A stretch of 64,000 nucleotides of DNA from Spirosoma pollinicola (GCF_002831565.1 NZ_CP025096.1:6501014-6565013), one strand, 5' to 3'. Counted from the stretch's first letter, positions 24,684 through 33,455 are shown. Translations and numbers: made by a program. Notes: a model not told the origin generated them from the sequence alone.

Positions 24684-25379
24684 TTATAAATAATTCTTCA
24701 CCGCAATACTATACTTTGGTAATTGCCGACAGCTGGTTAATTCCAGTTTTTTTGCAATATGTGCTTTATGATTCACGGCAGTACGATAGCTGATATTAAG
24801 CTGATCGGCAATTTCGTTGGCCGTGTTTCCATTTGCAATCATTCGTAATACTTCACGCTCACGCTGAGTTAACCGGCTTAGTTCCTTGCGGGTCGTATCG
24901 GAGATCACCTCTACACCATAGTCTTTGAGCAGATTCATAAAGCCATTACTATAGTAACAACCTCCATTACTGACCGTTTGAAAGCATCGGTATAATTCGT
25001 CCAGGCCATCTGTCGCATACAGGAATCCAAAGAAGCCCATTTGCATAGCACTGGCTACCATTCGCATATCAGGATTTCGGGTATATAAAATGAATTTTGT
25101 TTGCTGATTTGATCGTTGCATCTGCTCAACAATGTCAAAACTCCGCTGTCCGGAAATCTCCGATTCCAGTATTACGCATTGAGGTCGCTTCACTCTGATT
25201 TGCTGCAGGGTATCTTCCATCTCGACGGCACGACCGACAACATTATAGCCCTGTTCCTTTAAAAGCTGGCTCAATACTTCACAGTTAAATAACTCTGACT
25301 GCGCAACGAGGATCGAAAAATCGCGACGACGAATCGCAAATTTTTTTGTGAGTTCCTCACCACTGTCTAAATGATTCAT
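24684..25379 (-). CDS. LuxR-type response regulator with degenerate receiver
   Basis: A 231-residue protein; start placed at the ATG at 25379 (MNHLDSGEELTK). An N-terminal receiver-like domain (about 20-135) begins DFSILVAQSELFNCEVLSQLL. The usual phospho-acceptor Asp position reads Glu (CVILESEISG), and the acidic pair near the N-terminus is absent. A C-terminal LuxR/FixJ helix-turn-helix (about 165-225) is intact: LTQREREVLRMIANGNTANEIADQLNISYRTAVNHKAHI. It probably acts without phosphorylation or is held in an active-like state by the Glu. It shares a 9-base convergent junction with the LytTR gene. No histidine kinase is nearby. Confidence 0.82.
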   Translation of the reverse strand: MNHLDSGEELTKKFAIRRRDFSILVAQSELFNCEVLSQLLKEQGYNVVGRAVEMEDTLQQIRVKRPQCVILESEISGQRSFDIVEQMQRSNQQTKFILYTRNPDMRMVASAMQMGFFGFLYATDGLDELYRCFQTVSNGGCYYSNGFMNLLKDYGVEVISDTTRKELSRLTQREREVLRMIANGNTANEIADQLNISYRTAVNHKAHIAKKLELTSCRQLPKYSIAVKNYL

Positions 25380-25445
25380 GGTCTTTTTACATCTATAGGT
25401 GGAACAATGTAACACTGATAGAGAGCCATCGGCAACCGCAAATGA

Positions 25446-25529
25446 GTGAAATCACCATTTTCCCGGACGAAATCAACTATTTAGTTTAAACTTTATGGGT
25501 GATTTCGTCCGGAAAAATGGTGATTTCAC
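25446..25529. repeat. Long palindrome between divergent genes
   Basis: Arms 25446-25475 and 25500-25529 are reverse complements at 29 of 30 positions, with a 24-base AT-rich spacer. It lies in the 227-base gap between the divergent LuxR-type gene and the gene at 25607, where a terminator is not expected. It is not built of 7- or 8-mers like the other leaders. Apart from this the gap holds nothing I recognise. Confidence 0.7.
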
Positions 25530-25606
25530 GCAAAACGGTTTGCTTTCAGCCCTAGAAGGAGTCTATTTTTGATTATCCAATTGCAACACACATATTTGAC
25601 CATCGG

Positions 25607-25993
25607 ATGATGAATCAGGAAGAATCAGCAATCACGTTCGGCTACGAAGCCTCAGAAGAGGAGATCCAAAAAGTCATATTGGCATGGGCGCAGGCGACAG
25701 AAGCATTCCATTATCGCTTCGCTAAATTGGATCGAATTATAAATACGCTACAGACAACAGCCCGCCGACAGCCATCGGCAAGCCGGGCACGTCTCAATAG
25801 ACTCATTGAACTCCGCCAACATATGGGCGATGTTTTGATGACGTTATTACTCGATATGTCGGGTCAGAAAACGGGGCAATCTGCTCAGCTTTCTAAACCC
25901 GGTCAACTCTACTCACATGCCAATTTGTTGGATGAGTTGAATCGACAAATAGATGCCGAATTGATTAGCGTCACGACGGTAGCTCAAGCTTAG
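25607..25993 (+). CDS. Hypothetical protein, mostly helical
   Basis: A 128-residue protein I do not recognise. It starts MMNQEESAITFGYEASEEEI, has no signal peptide or membrane segment, and is predicted mostly helical with a basic middle (TARRQPSASRARLNRLIELRQ) and an amphipathic stretch HMGDVLMTLLLDM. The reading frame is well used and followed by a good terminator (26020-26050), supporting a real gene. It is divergent from the LuxR-type gene and convergent with dnaG. Its job cannot be inferred beyond being a small cytoplasmic protein. Confidence 0.6.
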   Translation: MMNQEESAITFGYEASEEEIQKVILAWAQATEAFHYRFAKLDRIINTLQTTARRQPSASRARLNRLIELRQHMGDVLMTLLLDMSGQKTGQSAQLSKPGQLYSHANLLDELNRQIDAELISVTTVAQA

Positions 25994-26019
25994 TGTTCAT
26001 CCTCCCCTATATAAAGGTT

Positions 26020-26050
26020 GCCCCGACTAGAAAATAGCCGGGGCTTTTTT
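26020..26050 (+). terminator. Intrinsic terminator
   Basis: GCCCCGACTA (26020-26029) pairs with TAGCCGGGGC (26035-26044) with one mismatch, followed by six T (26045-26050). It ends the gene at 25607 just before the converging dnaG stop. Confidence 0.85.
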
Positions 26051-26069
26051 CGTATCCTTATCGATTGAT

Positions 26070-28163
26070 TTATCCCGAAATAACGGTACCCAGAAGACTT
26101 GAAATTTCAATATCGATCCGTTTGAAGTGCATAAATTCGCCCAATAACTGATCAGCTTCTTCGGGTGATTTATTCCTCGACTCCCGAAGCAATTGCTGTA
26201 GCGTTGCCATCCGTTGCTCTGCCAGCATCTTTTTAATTCGCAGTATGTTCCGGTAAGCTGAGTCAGCTAAAATGGCAATCTCCTCCTCCGAGGGAACAAA
26301 GATCTCGTGTTTTAACCACCCACCGCTGATTTCGTAGCGGGGCGTAGTCATGTGGATGGCCTGACTCTGGATTTCTATGTCATTAGGCCCTCCTGGTGCA
26401 TTAGGGCGACGATTCAAGAAATCACCCGCCGTCAGGATTTCACCCCGGCTGTAAGCTTCCCGAAACAAAGTTAGAATCAGATTGTAAGGCGACGTCTGAA
26501 AATCAATCTCGTGCAGCTCGCTCAATACATATTGACAGAGTGTTATACCCGGCTCTAGTTCGCGTGCACCGTAGTTTATCAGCAATCGGATACATTCCTC
26601 CTCTTGGTATGATAAAGGCGCCCTAACGGGCTTTATGCGCTCATCAGTATAGAACTTTCCTGACGCTGGTGCATCGACAGGAGTCTCTGCCTGAAATGGC
26701 TCATCGCTGACACCGGCAAATAGAGCATTTATATCATCGGCAGATGGTTCTGATGATGCTGATGGATGACCGGAAGGCTGTTTTCTGGATAGATCTACAG
26801 ACCGTTGCTGCCGCTCTGAATCCTTCTTGCCTTGCTCCTGCTGTTTCCGTAATAGCCGATTTATTTCCGAAATGACCGATTGTTCACTAACATGAAAAAC
26901 CTGAGCTACGCGCTGAGACAGTGTCTGGCGCTTAAGCGAGTCGGGAATTTTTGTGATACTGACACATACGTCAGAGATACCTTCGGCACGCTTGAGTGGA
27001 TTATCCCCCGCTTCGCTTAACCATCGGCTGGCTTTAAAGTCGATAAAGTCCTGCGACTGCTCCCGAATATATGTTTTGAAGGCATCGGCCCCAACCTTAT
27101 GCACGTAGCTATCGGGGTCCTCACCATCGGGCAACAGGAGTAGCTTTAGATTCAAGCCTTCTTCCAGCACCATATCCAACCCACGCAGAGCCGCTTTGAT
27201 ACCCGCAGCGTCGCCATCGTAGAGAATCGTAACATTGGGTGTGAAACGCGAAATCAACCTTATTTGCTCGGTTGTGAGCGATGTACCCGACGATGCAACC
27301 ACGTTTTTGATACCAGCCTGATGCAGCGAAATCACATCTGTGTATCCTTCTGTCAGATAACAGACATCTTCCTGGCGTATAGCCTGCTTCGCCTGAAAGA
27401 TCCCATACAGAACCTGACTTTTATGGTAGACCGTCGTTTCGGGCGAATTTAGGTATTTGGGTTGATTTTTATCCGTTTTTAAAATTCTGGCCCCGAAAGC
27501 GATAACCCGACCGGATACGTTATGGATGGGAAACATAACCCGCCCCCTAAACCGATCGAATACTTTTTTATCGCCACCCGTACTCCCTTCTTTAAGTAGA
27601 ATCAGTCCTGCTTTTTCGAGCAAATCGCGGCTGTATCCTCTTCGTTCTCCTTCTTTCAGCAATGCATCCCATTGATCGAGCGTATACCCTAGTTCGAACG
27701 CATCGATGGTTGGATTCGTAAACCCTCGTTCCCTGAAGTAACTCAGCCCAATGCTTTTACCTTCATCGGTTGTTTGCATTGTTTCCTGAAAAAAGGTTTT
27801 GGCAAAGTTGAGTACGATCAGGAGGCTCTCCCGTTCGTTCTGCCGCAGAAGATCTTCAGGAGTTTGTTCCTGTTCTTCAATCTCTACACCGTATTTTTTC
27901 GCTAAGTAGCGGAGTGCTTCGCCATAGCCGATATTTTCGATGTCCATGACAAAACGAACAGCATCACCCGCCTTACCACAGCCAAAGCATTTGTAAATTT
28001 GCCGGCTAGGGTTAACGTTAAATGACGGCGTTTTCTCATTGTGAAACGGGCAACAGGCAATGTAGTTGCTACCCCGTTTTTTGAGCGATACAAAGTCGTT
28101 GATTACTTCCAGAATGTCGGTTGATTGACGGATTCGTTCAACGGTTTCTTCAGGAATTCGCAT
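26070..28163 (-). CDS. dnaG: DnaG, DNA primase
   Basis: A 697-residue primase that makes RNA primers for replication. I start at the ATG at 28163 (MRIPEETVERIRQSTDILEV), the family N-terminus; the frame extends 10 codons further. The CHC2 zinc domain is N-terminal (CPFHNEKTPSFNVNPSRQIYKCFGCG), then the catalytic core with TOPRIM motifs (VCYLTEGYTDVISLHQAG, ILYDGDAAG, GEDPDSYV). A C-terminal helicase-binding region follows after a Ser/Gln-rich linker (about 455-500). The 173-base gap to the divergent haloperoxidase gene holds TATCTTTG on the minus strand, about 20 bases before the start, as a -7 candidate. Confidence 0.95.
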   Translation of the reverse strand: MRIPEETVERIRQSTDILEVINDFVSLKKRGSNYIACCPFHNEKTPSFNVNPSRQIYKCFGCGKAGDAVRFVMDIENIGYGEALRYLAKKYGVEIEEQEQTPEDLLRQNERESLLIVLNFAKTFFQETMQTTDEGKSIGLSYFRERGFTNPTIDAFELGYTLDQWDALLKEGERRGYSRDLLEKAGLILLKEGSTGGDKKVFDRFRGRVMFPIHNVSGRVIAFGARILKTDKNQPKYLNSPETTVYHKSQVLYGIFQAKQAIRQEDVCYLTEGYTDVISLHQAGIKNVVASSGTSLTTEQIRLISRFTPNVTILYDGDAAGIKAALRGLDMVLEEGLNLKLLLLPDGEDPDSYVHKVGADAFKTYIREQSQDFIDFKASRWLSEAGDNPLKRAEGISDVCVSITKIPDSLKRQTLSQRVAQVFHVSEQSVISEINRLLRKQQEQGKKDSERQQRSVDLSRKQPSGHPSASSEPSADDINALFAGVSDEPFQAETPVDAPASGKFYTDERIKPVRAPLSYQEEECIRLLINYGARELEPGITLCQYVLSELHEIDFQTSPYNLILTLFREAYSRGEILTAGDFLNRRPNAPGGPNDIEIQSQAIHMTTPRYEISGGWLKHEIFVPSEEEIAILADSAYRNILRIKKMLAEQRMATLQQLLRESRNKSPEEADQLLGEFMHFKRIDIEISSLLGTVISG

Positions 28164-28336
28164 TGGATAAATAGAAGTTATATAGCCTATCAAAGATAAG
28201 GCTAAAGTTGGCGGTTGCCTATCCGGCTAATCGGTAATCAGACTGAGCAATTATTTACTTTGGCAGCGTTTTTGCGCTTATTCCTCATTGAGGTTCAGAT
28301 ATATATTAAATGAGACGATTTTTTCCGTAACTATTT

Positions 28337-29752
28337 ATGAATTCACCTTTCCTTCCTGTTTCAAACCAGCGTGCTTCCAAAACCAGTTTTCAAAGTAATC
28401 GGTGGAAGTTCCCAGCAAGTATACTGCTGGTAGTTTTATTGCAAGCCTGCCGCATTCAACCGGCAGACCCTGATCCTGTAATACCGGTAGGCGGAAAAAC
28501 AGCGGATCAATACACGGGTGACGTGGCCACGCAATGGGCGGTCTTGCAACTCAAGTTAACAAAAACAACAGCCGGTTTTACTCCACCCGTAGCGTCTCGT
28601 GCGTACGGTTATGCCTGTATAGCCATGTATGAAGCAATAGTATTTGGTCTAGTAACTCACAAATCACTTGTTGGTCAACTTCAGGGTTTGACAGCTTTAC
28701 CGCTGGTTGAGTCGGGCAAAACGTATAACTGGGCCTTGAGTGCCAACGCAGCAGAAGCGGCCATTTTACGCAATTTGTACCCAACGACCAGTGCAGGGAA
28801 TAAAGCAACGATTGATTCGCTCGAAGCGGCTTTATTAACTACGTTCAAAGAAACCGACGAAACAGTAAACCAGCGCTCTGTCGATTTTGGCAAAAAAATA
28901 GCCGATGCGTTGTTTGAATGGTCAAAGACAGATGGGGGTGATGCCGGTTACAGCCGTAATTTCCCGGCAAGTTATATTGTCCCTACAGGAGCTGGTCTTT
29001 GGCAACCTACCGAAAACGGCCAGAAAATTCCAATGCAACCGTACTGGGGAAAAAATAGAACATTTGTTAAAGCGAACGATGCTTTACTCATGCCCAAACC
29101 GCTTCCTTATTCTACAGATACCAAATCGGCAACCTTCGGTCAGTACCTTGACGTGTACACTAAATCAAAGAATTTAACCCAGACAGAAAAAGAAATTGCC
29201 GTTTGGTGGGCAGATAATCCGGTAGAGACATTTACGCCACCAGGCCACTCCTATAACATTGCCCGGATTGCGGCTGTAAAAAGTAAAGCTGACCTTGCAA
29301 AGGCCATCGAAACGTTTGCCCGTACCGGCATCTCAGTAGCCGATGCATTTACTTTATGCTGGCGTTGCAAGTATATCTATAATAATATTCGTCCTTATAC
29401 CTACGTTCGGCTGGCCATCGACCCTAACTGGGTACCCTTTTGGCCTGCTCCTCCTTTCCCGGGTTTTCCGTCAGGGCACGCCACACAATCGTCGTCTGCC
29501 GCTACCGTATTAACAGCTTTATACGGCGAAAACTTTGCGTTTACTGATGATTCGCACATTGGCAGAATCAAGGACGTAGCACGCAATGTTGAGTTCAAAA
29601 CGCGCTCTTTTACATCGTTTACACAGGCAGCTACCGAGTCGGCAGATTCCCGTTTTTATGGTAACATCCATACAAAGCAGGATAATGACACGGGTCTGGC
29701 CGAAGGCAAGAAGATTGGCGCTAACGTCAATGCGCTGGGCTGGCTGAAATAA
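28337..29752 (+). CDS. Vanadium-dependent haloperoxidase/PAP2-like lipoprotein
   Basis: A 471-residue protein. The N-terminus (about 30-46, ILLVVLLQAC) ends in a lipobox, so it is probably a lipoprotein. The three vanadate/phosphate-binding motifs of the vanadium chloroperoxidase and PAP2 superfamily are present: K-x6-RP in CKYIYNNIRPYTYVR, PSGHATQS, and SRFYGNIHTKQDNDTG. These proteins either oxidise halides or act as acid phosphatases; which one cannot be told from sequence, although the overall length and motif spacing fit the bacterial haloperoxidase-like group. It stands alone, divergent from dnaG and convergent with the PurF-like gene. Confidence 0.82.
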   Translation: MNSPFLPVSNQRASKTSFQSNRWKFPASILLVVLLQACRIQPADPDPVIPVGGKTADQYTGDVATQWAVLQLKLTKTTAGFTPPVASRAYGYACIAMYEAIVFGLVTHKSLVGQLQGLTALPLVESGKTYNWALSANAAEAAILRNLYPTTSAGNKATIDSLEAALLTTFKETDETVNQRSVDFGKKIADALFEWSKTDGGDAGYSRNFPASYIVPTGAGLWQPTENGQKIPMQPYWGKNRTFVKANDALLMPKPLPYSTDTKSATFGQYLDVYTKSKNLTQTEKEIAVWWADNPVETFTPPGHSYNIARIAAVKSKADLAKAIETFARTGISVADAFTLCWRCKYIYNNIRPYTYVRLAIDPNWVPFWPAPPFPGFPSGHATQSSSAATVLTALYGENFAFTDDSHIGRIKDVARNVEFKTRSFTSFTQAATESADSRFYGNIHTKQDNDTGLAEGKKIGANVNALGWLK

Positions 29753-29757
29753 CCGTT

Positions 29758-29846
29758 TATAAAAAGTGAAGTGGGTACAGTAAGTAAAAATAAGTCAGTA
29801 AGGAACATGACTCTTTTTACTTACTGCACCCACTTCACTTTTTATA
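29758..29846. terminator. Long bidirectional hairpin at a convergent junction
   Basis: Arms 29758-29790 and 29814-29846 are reverse complements at 32 of 33 positions, with a 23-base loop. A and T runs flank the stem on both sides. It separates the haloperoxidase gene (stop 29752) and the PurF-like gene (stop 29855). Confidence 0.8.
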
Positions 29847-29854
29847 CCTGAACC

Positions 29855-31747
29855 CTAATAAGCTCTTACCAGTTTGCCTTCCATAAAATTCACGAAGGCC
29901 TTGTTGACCACAACGTTTCCGCCGGGCGTTGGATAATCGCCCGTAAAATACCAATCGCCCGAATGATTAGGGCATGCTTTGTGAAGGTTCTCAACTGTTT
30001 GATACACAACTGCAACCTCAGCATTAAGTTCGGCAGGCGTAACGATCTGAGCAACTTTCTTTGATAGTTCTTCGTGTGTAAACGGCTCAAAAAGAGCTTT
30101 CACATAGTTTTTCTTCGACGCATTTCCTGTTTCGATTGCGGCTACGCACTGTCCATAGACTTCATCCAACAAGTCTTCCTGACCCCGATCTTTGAGTAGT
30201 TCGAGTGCGGCCCGGAAACCAATAAATTCCTTGAACTTCGACATATCGATGCCGTAACAGTCAGGAAAACGAATTTGGGGAGCCGACGAGACAATGATGA
30301 TTTTCTTGGGACCCAGGCGGTCCAGCATACGAAGGATACTCTTTTCCAGGGTTGTACCCCGCACAATAGAGTCGTCGACAACGACTACATTATCCTTTCC
30401 TTTTTTGATAACCTCAAACGTCGTGTCATACACATGCGATACCATATCGTCACGCTGCGAGTCGTCGGCGATAAATGTTCGTAATTTTACATCTTTGGCA
30501 ACCAGTTTCTCGATACGCGGCCGGAAAGAAAGTACCCGATCCAGCTCTTCTTCAAAAAGAATACCATCCATGATAGCCTTTTTACGTTGCTTGGCCAGAT
30601 AATCTTCCAATCCTTCTACCATGCCGAAGAAAGCCGTTTCGGCCGTATTCGGTATGTATGAGAAGACTGTGTTTTCGAGATCATAATCTATTTCTTTGAG
30701 AATCTGCGGAATAAGCAGTTTTCCCAGCGTTTTGCGTTCGTTATAAATATCAGGATCGGTAGCCCGCGAGAAGTAAATCCGCTCAAAACTGCATGATTTC
30801 TTTTCGATTGGTTTCACAAACTCCTGCTCCATGTATTCACCATATTTATCAATGATGAGGGCATGGCCGGGCTTCACTTCCTGAATAGCACTGTAATCGA
30901 CGTTGAAAGCAGTTTTGATAGCGGGCTTCTCTGAGGCCACCACCACCACTTCATCGTCGGCATAATAGTAAGCTGGACGAATACCTGCCGGGTCACGCGC
31001 CACAAAGGAAGCTCCGTAGCCTGTCATGCCAACCATAGCATAGCCCCCGTCGAAATCGCGACAGGACCGGTGCAAAACGCGCTGCATATCGAGGTTATCT
31101 TCGATGATATCCGACAAATCAGGGTTTTCGTAAATACCCTTGAATCGCTCGAATACGCGTTGGTTTTCCTCGTCGAGGAAGTGACCAATTTTCTCCATCA
31201 CCGTTACGGTGTCAACCTTATCCTTCGGATGCTGGCCCAGCGAAACGAGTTTATCGAACAGTTCGTCGACATTGGTCATGTTGAAGTTTCCCGCTACGAC
31301 CAGATTTCGACTACGCCAGTTGCTCTGACGGAGCATTGGGTGGCAGTTTTCAATTTCGTTGGCGCCGTGGGTACCATAGCGCAGGTGGCCCATCCATACC
31401 TCGCCCGTGAAAGCGATGTTTTCCTGGAGCCATTTCGCGTCTTTGGCTTTGTCTTTGTTGCCTTTGAGCGCTTTACGAAATTTCTTATTGACCTTTTCGA
31501 AGATGTCCGTTACGGGTCGCTGGTCGACAGAGCGATAGCGGCTGATGTACCGATGCCCGGCAGGAACGTCGAGCTTGATGTTGGCAATCCCGGCACCGTC
31601 CTGGCCGCGATTGACCTGCTTTTCCATGAGCAGGTAGAGTTTGTTGGCTGCGTATAGTGCTGTACCGTACTTATCAATGTAATACTGGTACGGTTTGCGC
31701 AATCTAATTAGGGCAATACCGCACTCATGTTTGATGGCGTCGCTCAT
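29855..31747 (-). CDS. Amidophosphoribosyltransferase-like protein (long PurF paralogue)
   Basis: A 630-residue protein with PurF architecture but longer than the usual 470-510. The N-terminus MSDAIKHECGIA gives an eight-residue propeptide before Cys9, the expected N-terminal nucleophile of class II glutamine amidotransferases; RGQDGAGIA and HLRYGTHG belong to the same domain. The phosphoribosyltransferase half has the PRPP loop VVVVDDSIVRGTT followed by SSAPQIRFPDCYGIDM. Two inserted or extended segments (about 75-105 and about 150-200) and a C-terminal tail explain the length. Long PurF homologues of this kind occur in many Bacteroidota. It may be the real PurF here or a paralogue with another acceptor; a classical purF is not in this window. 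Confidence 0.82.
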   Translation of the reverse strand: MSDAIKHECGIALIRLRKPYQYYIDKYGTALYAANKLYLLMEKQVNRGQDGAGIANIKLDVPAGHRYISRYRSVDQRPVTDIFEKVNKKFRKALKGNKDKAKDAKWLQENIAFTGEVWMGHLRYGTHGANEIENCHPMLRQSNWRSRNLVVAGNFNMTNVDELFDKLVSLGQHPKDKVDTVTVMEKIGHFLDEENQRVFERFKGIYENPDLSDIIEDNLDMQRVLHRSCRDFDGGYAMVGMTGYGASFVARDPAGIRPAYYYADDEVVVVASEKPAIKTAFNVDYSAIQEVKPGHALIIDKYGEYMEQEFVKPIEKKSCSFERIYFSRATDPDIYNERKTLGKLLIPQILKEIDYDLENTVFSYIPNTAETAFFGMVEGLEDYLAKQRKKAIMDGILFEEELDRVLSFRPRIEKLVAKDVKLRTFIADDSQRDDMVSHVYDTTFEVIKKGKDNVVVVDDSIVRGTTLEKSILRMLDRLGPKKIIIVSSAPQIRFPDCYGIDMSKFKEFIGFRAALELLKDRGQEDLLDEVYGQCVAAIETGNASKKNYVKALFEPFTHEELSKKVAQIVTPAELNAEVAVVYQTVENLHKACPNHSGDWYFTGDYPTPGGNVVVNKAFVNFMEGKLVRAY

Positions 31748-31827
31748 GAGGGAGTTTGTCGAAGCACTTGATTTAGTAGTACTGAGGTAACGGCACTACC
31801 TGTTCAATGGTTCGGCAGGCCACTAAA

Positions 31828-31835
31828 CAAATGTA
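31828..31835 (-). promoter_or_regulatory. Promoter -7 element for the PurF-like gene
   Basis: TACATTTG on the minus strand fits the TAnnTTTG consensus and would give a leader of about 75 bases. No good -33 element is visible, so support is partial. Confidence 0.4.
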
Positions 31836-31849
31836 GGCAAAAAAGGCAT

Positions 31850-32533
31850 CTACCTATTGTCGGCAGGACCCGTTTTTGTCGCCCAGTGACTCATTAGCAA
31901 ATAAATAATAACGGTTGACAGCGTGCCAACCAGTGAACCAGCGAATGTATCTTCGACAAAATGCTGGAACAAATATACCCGCGAATAGCCTGCCAGAACG
32001 CCTAGTAGCAACCAAACCCAGCCCCGGCTCTTCTTTTCATCCAGAAAAGCCAGCAAGCCGAACATGGCAAAAGCGGTGGTGGTATGGCCCGATGGAAAGC
32101 TGTTATAGCTGTGAATATCCAAACCTTTGATAATGTGGTATTGGAAAGTCGAATGTTCGAAATATTTGAGCGGCCGGGGCGAACCATTGAAAACAATCTT
32201 CTTTAAAAACTCGGACGTCAGCGAAGACAGGGCAAAACTTGCGAAGGCCATCAGCCCGATACGCCAGTTAAAAAGCAGGAGAAGCAAACAAACGGCAACG
32301 AAAAAGGTCCCATCACCCACGTAGGTAATGTAGGGAAAAATTAAATCGGCAAGAACACTATTACGTGTGTTTACCCACTGCATCAACTGCTCTTGTGTGT
32401 ACAACAGTTGCAACGTCCCAACCACTGCCAATATCAGGGCGTAGGCGAGGAAAAAGAATCGATTTCTGCGCAACAAATTAACTAGCATCAGGAACACTAA
32501 AGTTGGGTTAATGAGCTTGAGTAGCCTTTTCAA
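31850..32533 (-). CDS. PAP2 family phosphatase, membrane-bound
   Basis: A 227-residue integral membrane protein with about five or six transmembrane helices. The three PAP2 motifs are K-x6-RP in KKIVFNGSPRP, PSGHTTTAFAMFG, and SRVYLFQHFVEDTFAGSLVG (SRxxxxxHxxxD). It probably dephosphorylates a lipid phosphate such as undecaprenyl pyrophosphate or phosphatidic acid in the inner membrane. Its start overlaps the end of gldH by 26 bases, so the two genes are translationally linked; an internal start at MLVNLLRRN is possible but less likely. Confidence 0.85.
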   Translation of the reverse strand: MKRLLKLINPTLVFLMLVNLLRRNRFFFLAYALILAVVGTLQLLYTQEQLMQWVNTRNSVLADLIFPYITYVGDGTFFVAVCLLLLLFNWRIGLMAFASFALSSLTSEFLKKIVFNGSPRPLKYFEHSTFQYHIIKGLDIHSYNSFPSGHTTTAFAMFGLLAFLDEKKSRGWVWLLLGVLAGYSRVYLFQHFVEDTFAGSLVGTLSTVIIYLLMSHWATKTGPADNR

Positions 32534-32984
32534 CCGTAATGCCTACGCTCATTATGTTGAGCAGCGGGTCCTGACGCATATACTGCTTCAACTGCATGGT
32601 GTATTTCCCCGGCTTTGGAAAACGATAGTTACGTTTTATCAGGAACTTATGGTCGAATAAATCGCCAAGGCCATCGCCGTTTGGTTTGCCGGTTTTAGGG
32701 TCCATCAAAATCAACTCGTCCAAACGGGATTCGATTTCTTTCCCGCTCGCATCACGCAGGTAACGTGTCAAATACAGGTTGTAATACCCGTATGATACGC
32801 TATTACGCAGGTTGTAATAAATATTGTAGAGCTGCGACGCATCGGCGATCTCGAAGGTGAATGATGGGGCATTTTTGATGTACCACTTCCCATCGTCGAT
32901 ATCCGTATATTCTTTATAAACTGCATTTGTGTCGCAACCGCCAATCAGCAATACCGTACACAACAGTAACCTTAAACCTTTCAT
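32508..32984 (-). CDS. gldH: GldH, gliding motility lipoprotein
   Basis: A 158-residue lipoprotein. The start is placed at the ATG at 32984 (MKGLRLLLCTVLLIGGC); two ATGs lie just upstream in frame. The lipobox LIGGC gives the acylated Cys. The body matches GldH: a Tyr/Asn-rich stretch (LYNIYYNLRNSVSYGYYNLYL), GDGLGDLFDHKFLIKRNYRFPKPGKYTMQLKQYMRQDPL. GldH is needed for gliding and type IX secretion in Flavobacterium. The promoter candidate at 33007-33038 fits the Bacteroidota consensus. It is divergent from blaI and leads the gldH-PAP2 operon. Confidence 0.88.
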   Translation of the reverse strand: MKGLRLLLCTVLLIGGCDTNAVYKEYTDIDDGKWYIKNAPSFTFEIADASQLYNIYYNLRNSVSYGYYNLYLTRYLRDASGKEIESRLDELILMDPKTGKPNGDGLGDLFDHKFLIKRNYRFPKPGKYTMQLKQYMRQDPLLNIMSVGITVEKATQAH

Positions 32985-33006
32985 ACACATCACCCTAAAT
33001 AGTATG

Positions 33007-33038
33007 CAAAGCTACAACGGTACAACTGGCTTTTCAAA
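33007..33038 (-). promoter_or_regulatory. Promoter of gldH
   Basis: On the minus strand, TTTG (33035-33038), a 20-base spacer and TAGCTTTG (33007-33014) match the Bacteroidota consensus in both elements. The transcript would start about 15 bases before the gldH ATG. Confidence 0.7.
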
Positions 33039-33060
33039 TGGCAAAAAACTACTTAACTAG

Positions 33061-33091
33061 TTTGCAAACGACAAAAATAGTTCTAGCTTTG
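33061..33091 (+). promoter_or_regulatory. Promoter of blaI, nearly leaderless
   Basis: TTTG (33061-33064), a 19-base spacer and TAGCTTTG (33084-33091) match the consensus exactly. The ATG of the regulator is at 33096, only four bases after the -7 element, so the mRNA would begin at or very near the start codon. Confidence 0.7.
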
Positions 33092-33095
33092 TTCT

Positions 33096-33455
33096 ATGGA
33101 AAAGTTAACAGCAAAAGAAGAAGAAGTGATGCAGGTAGTCTGGAAAATGGAGCAGGGCTATGTGAAAGACATGGTACCCCAGTTTACAAATCCTCCCTTG
33201 CACTATAATACGGTTTCGACTATTGTTCGCAACCTCGAAGAAAAGGGCTACATAGGTCATAAGGCATATGGCAATACGCACGAATACTACCCGATTATAA
33301 CAAAGGAAGCGTATCAGAATCGGTTTGTGCTGACGAAAGTAGTCGACGAATATTTTGATAACTCCTACAAGAATCTGGTTAGCTACTTTGCTAAGAATGA
33401 GAAAATTTCGGCCGATGAGCTGCGGGAAATCCTGGCTATGATCGAGAAGAAATAA
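33096..33455 (+). CDS. BlaI/MecI/CopY family transcriptional repressor
   Basis: A 119-residue winged-helix repressor: LTAKEEEVMQVVWKMEQGYVKDMV at the N-terminus and the recognition region HYNTVSTIVRNLEEKGYIGHKAYG are typical of the Penicillinase_R family. The C-terminal dimerisation half is normal in length. In this family the repressor is cleaved when its membrane protease partner is activated; the partner, an M56 protein, follows after 67 bases. It probably represses its own promoter and that of blaR1; a CGGACG/CGTCCG palindrome (33468-33481) lies in the gap to blaR1. The original inducer in this host is unknown. Confidence 0.9.
   Translation: MEKLTAKEEEVMQVVWKMEQGYVKDMVPQFTNPPLHYNTVSTIVRNLEEKGYIGHKAYGNTHEYYPIITKEAYQNRFVLTKVVDEYFDNSYKNLVSYFAKNEKISADELREILAMIEKK

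Noticed and set aside
31070..31657. 195-codon frame antisense to the PurF-like gene
   Set aside because: It lies wholly inside a clear glutaminase domain on the other strand and shows no protein family.
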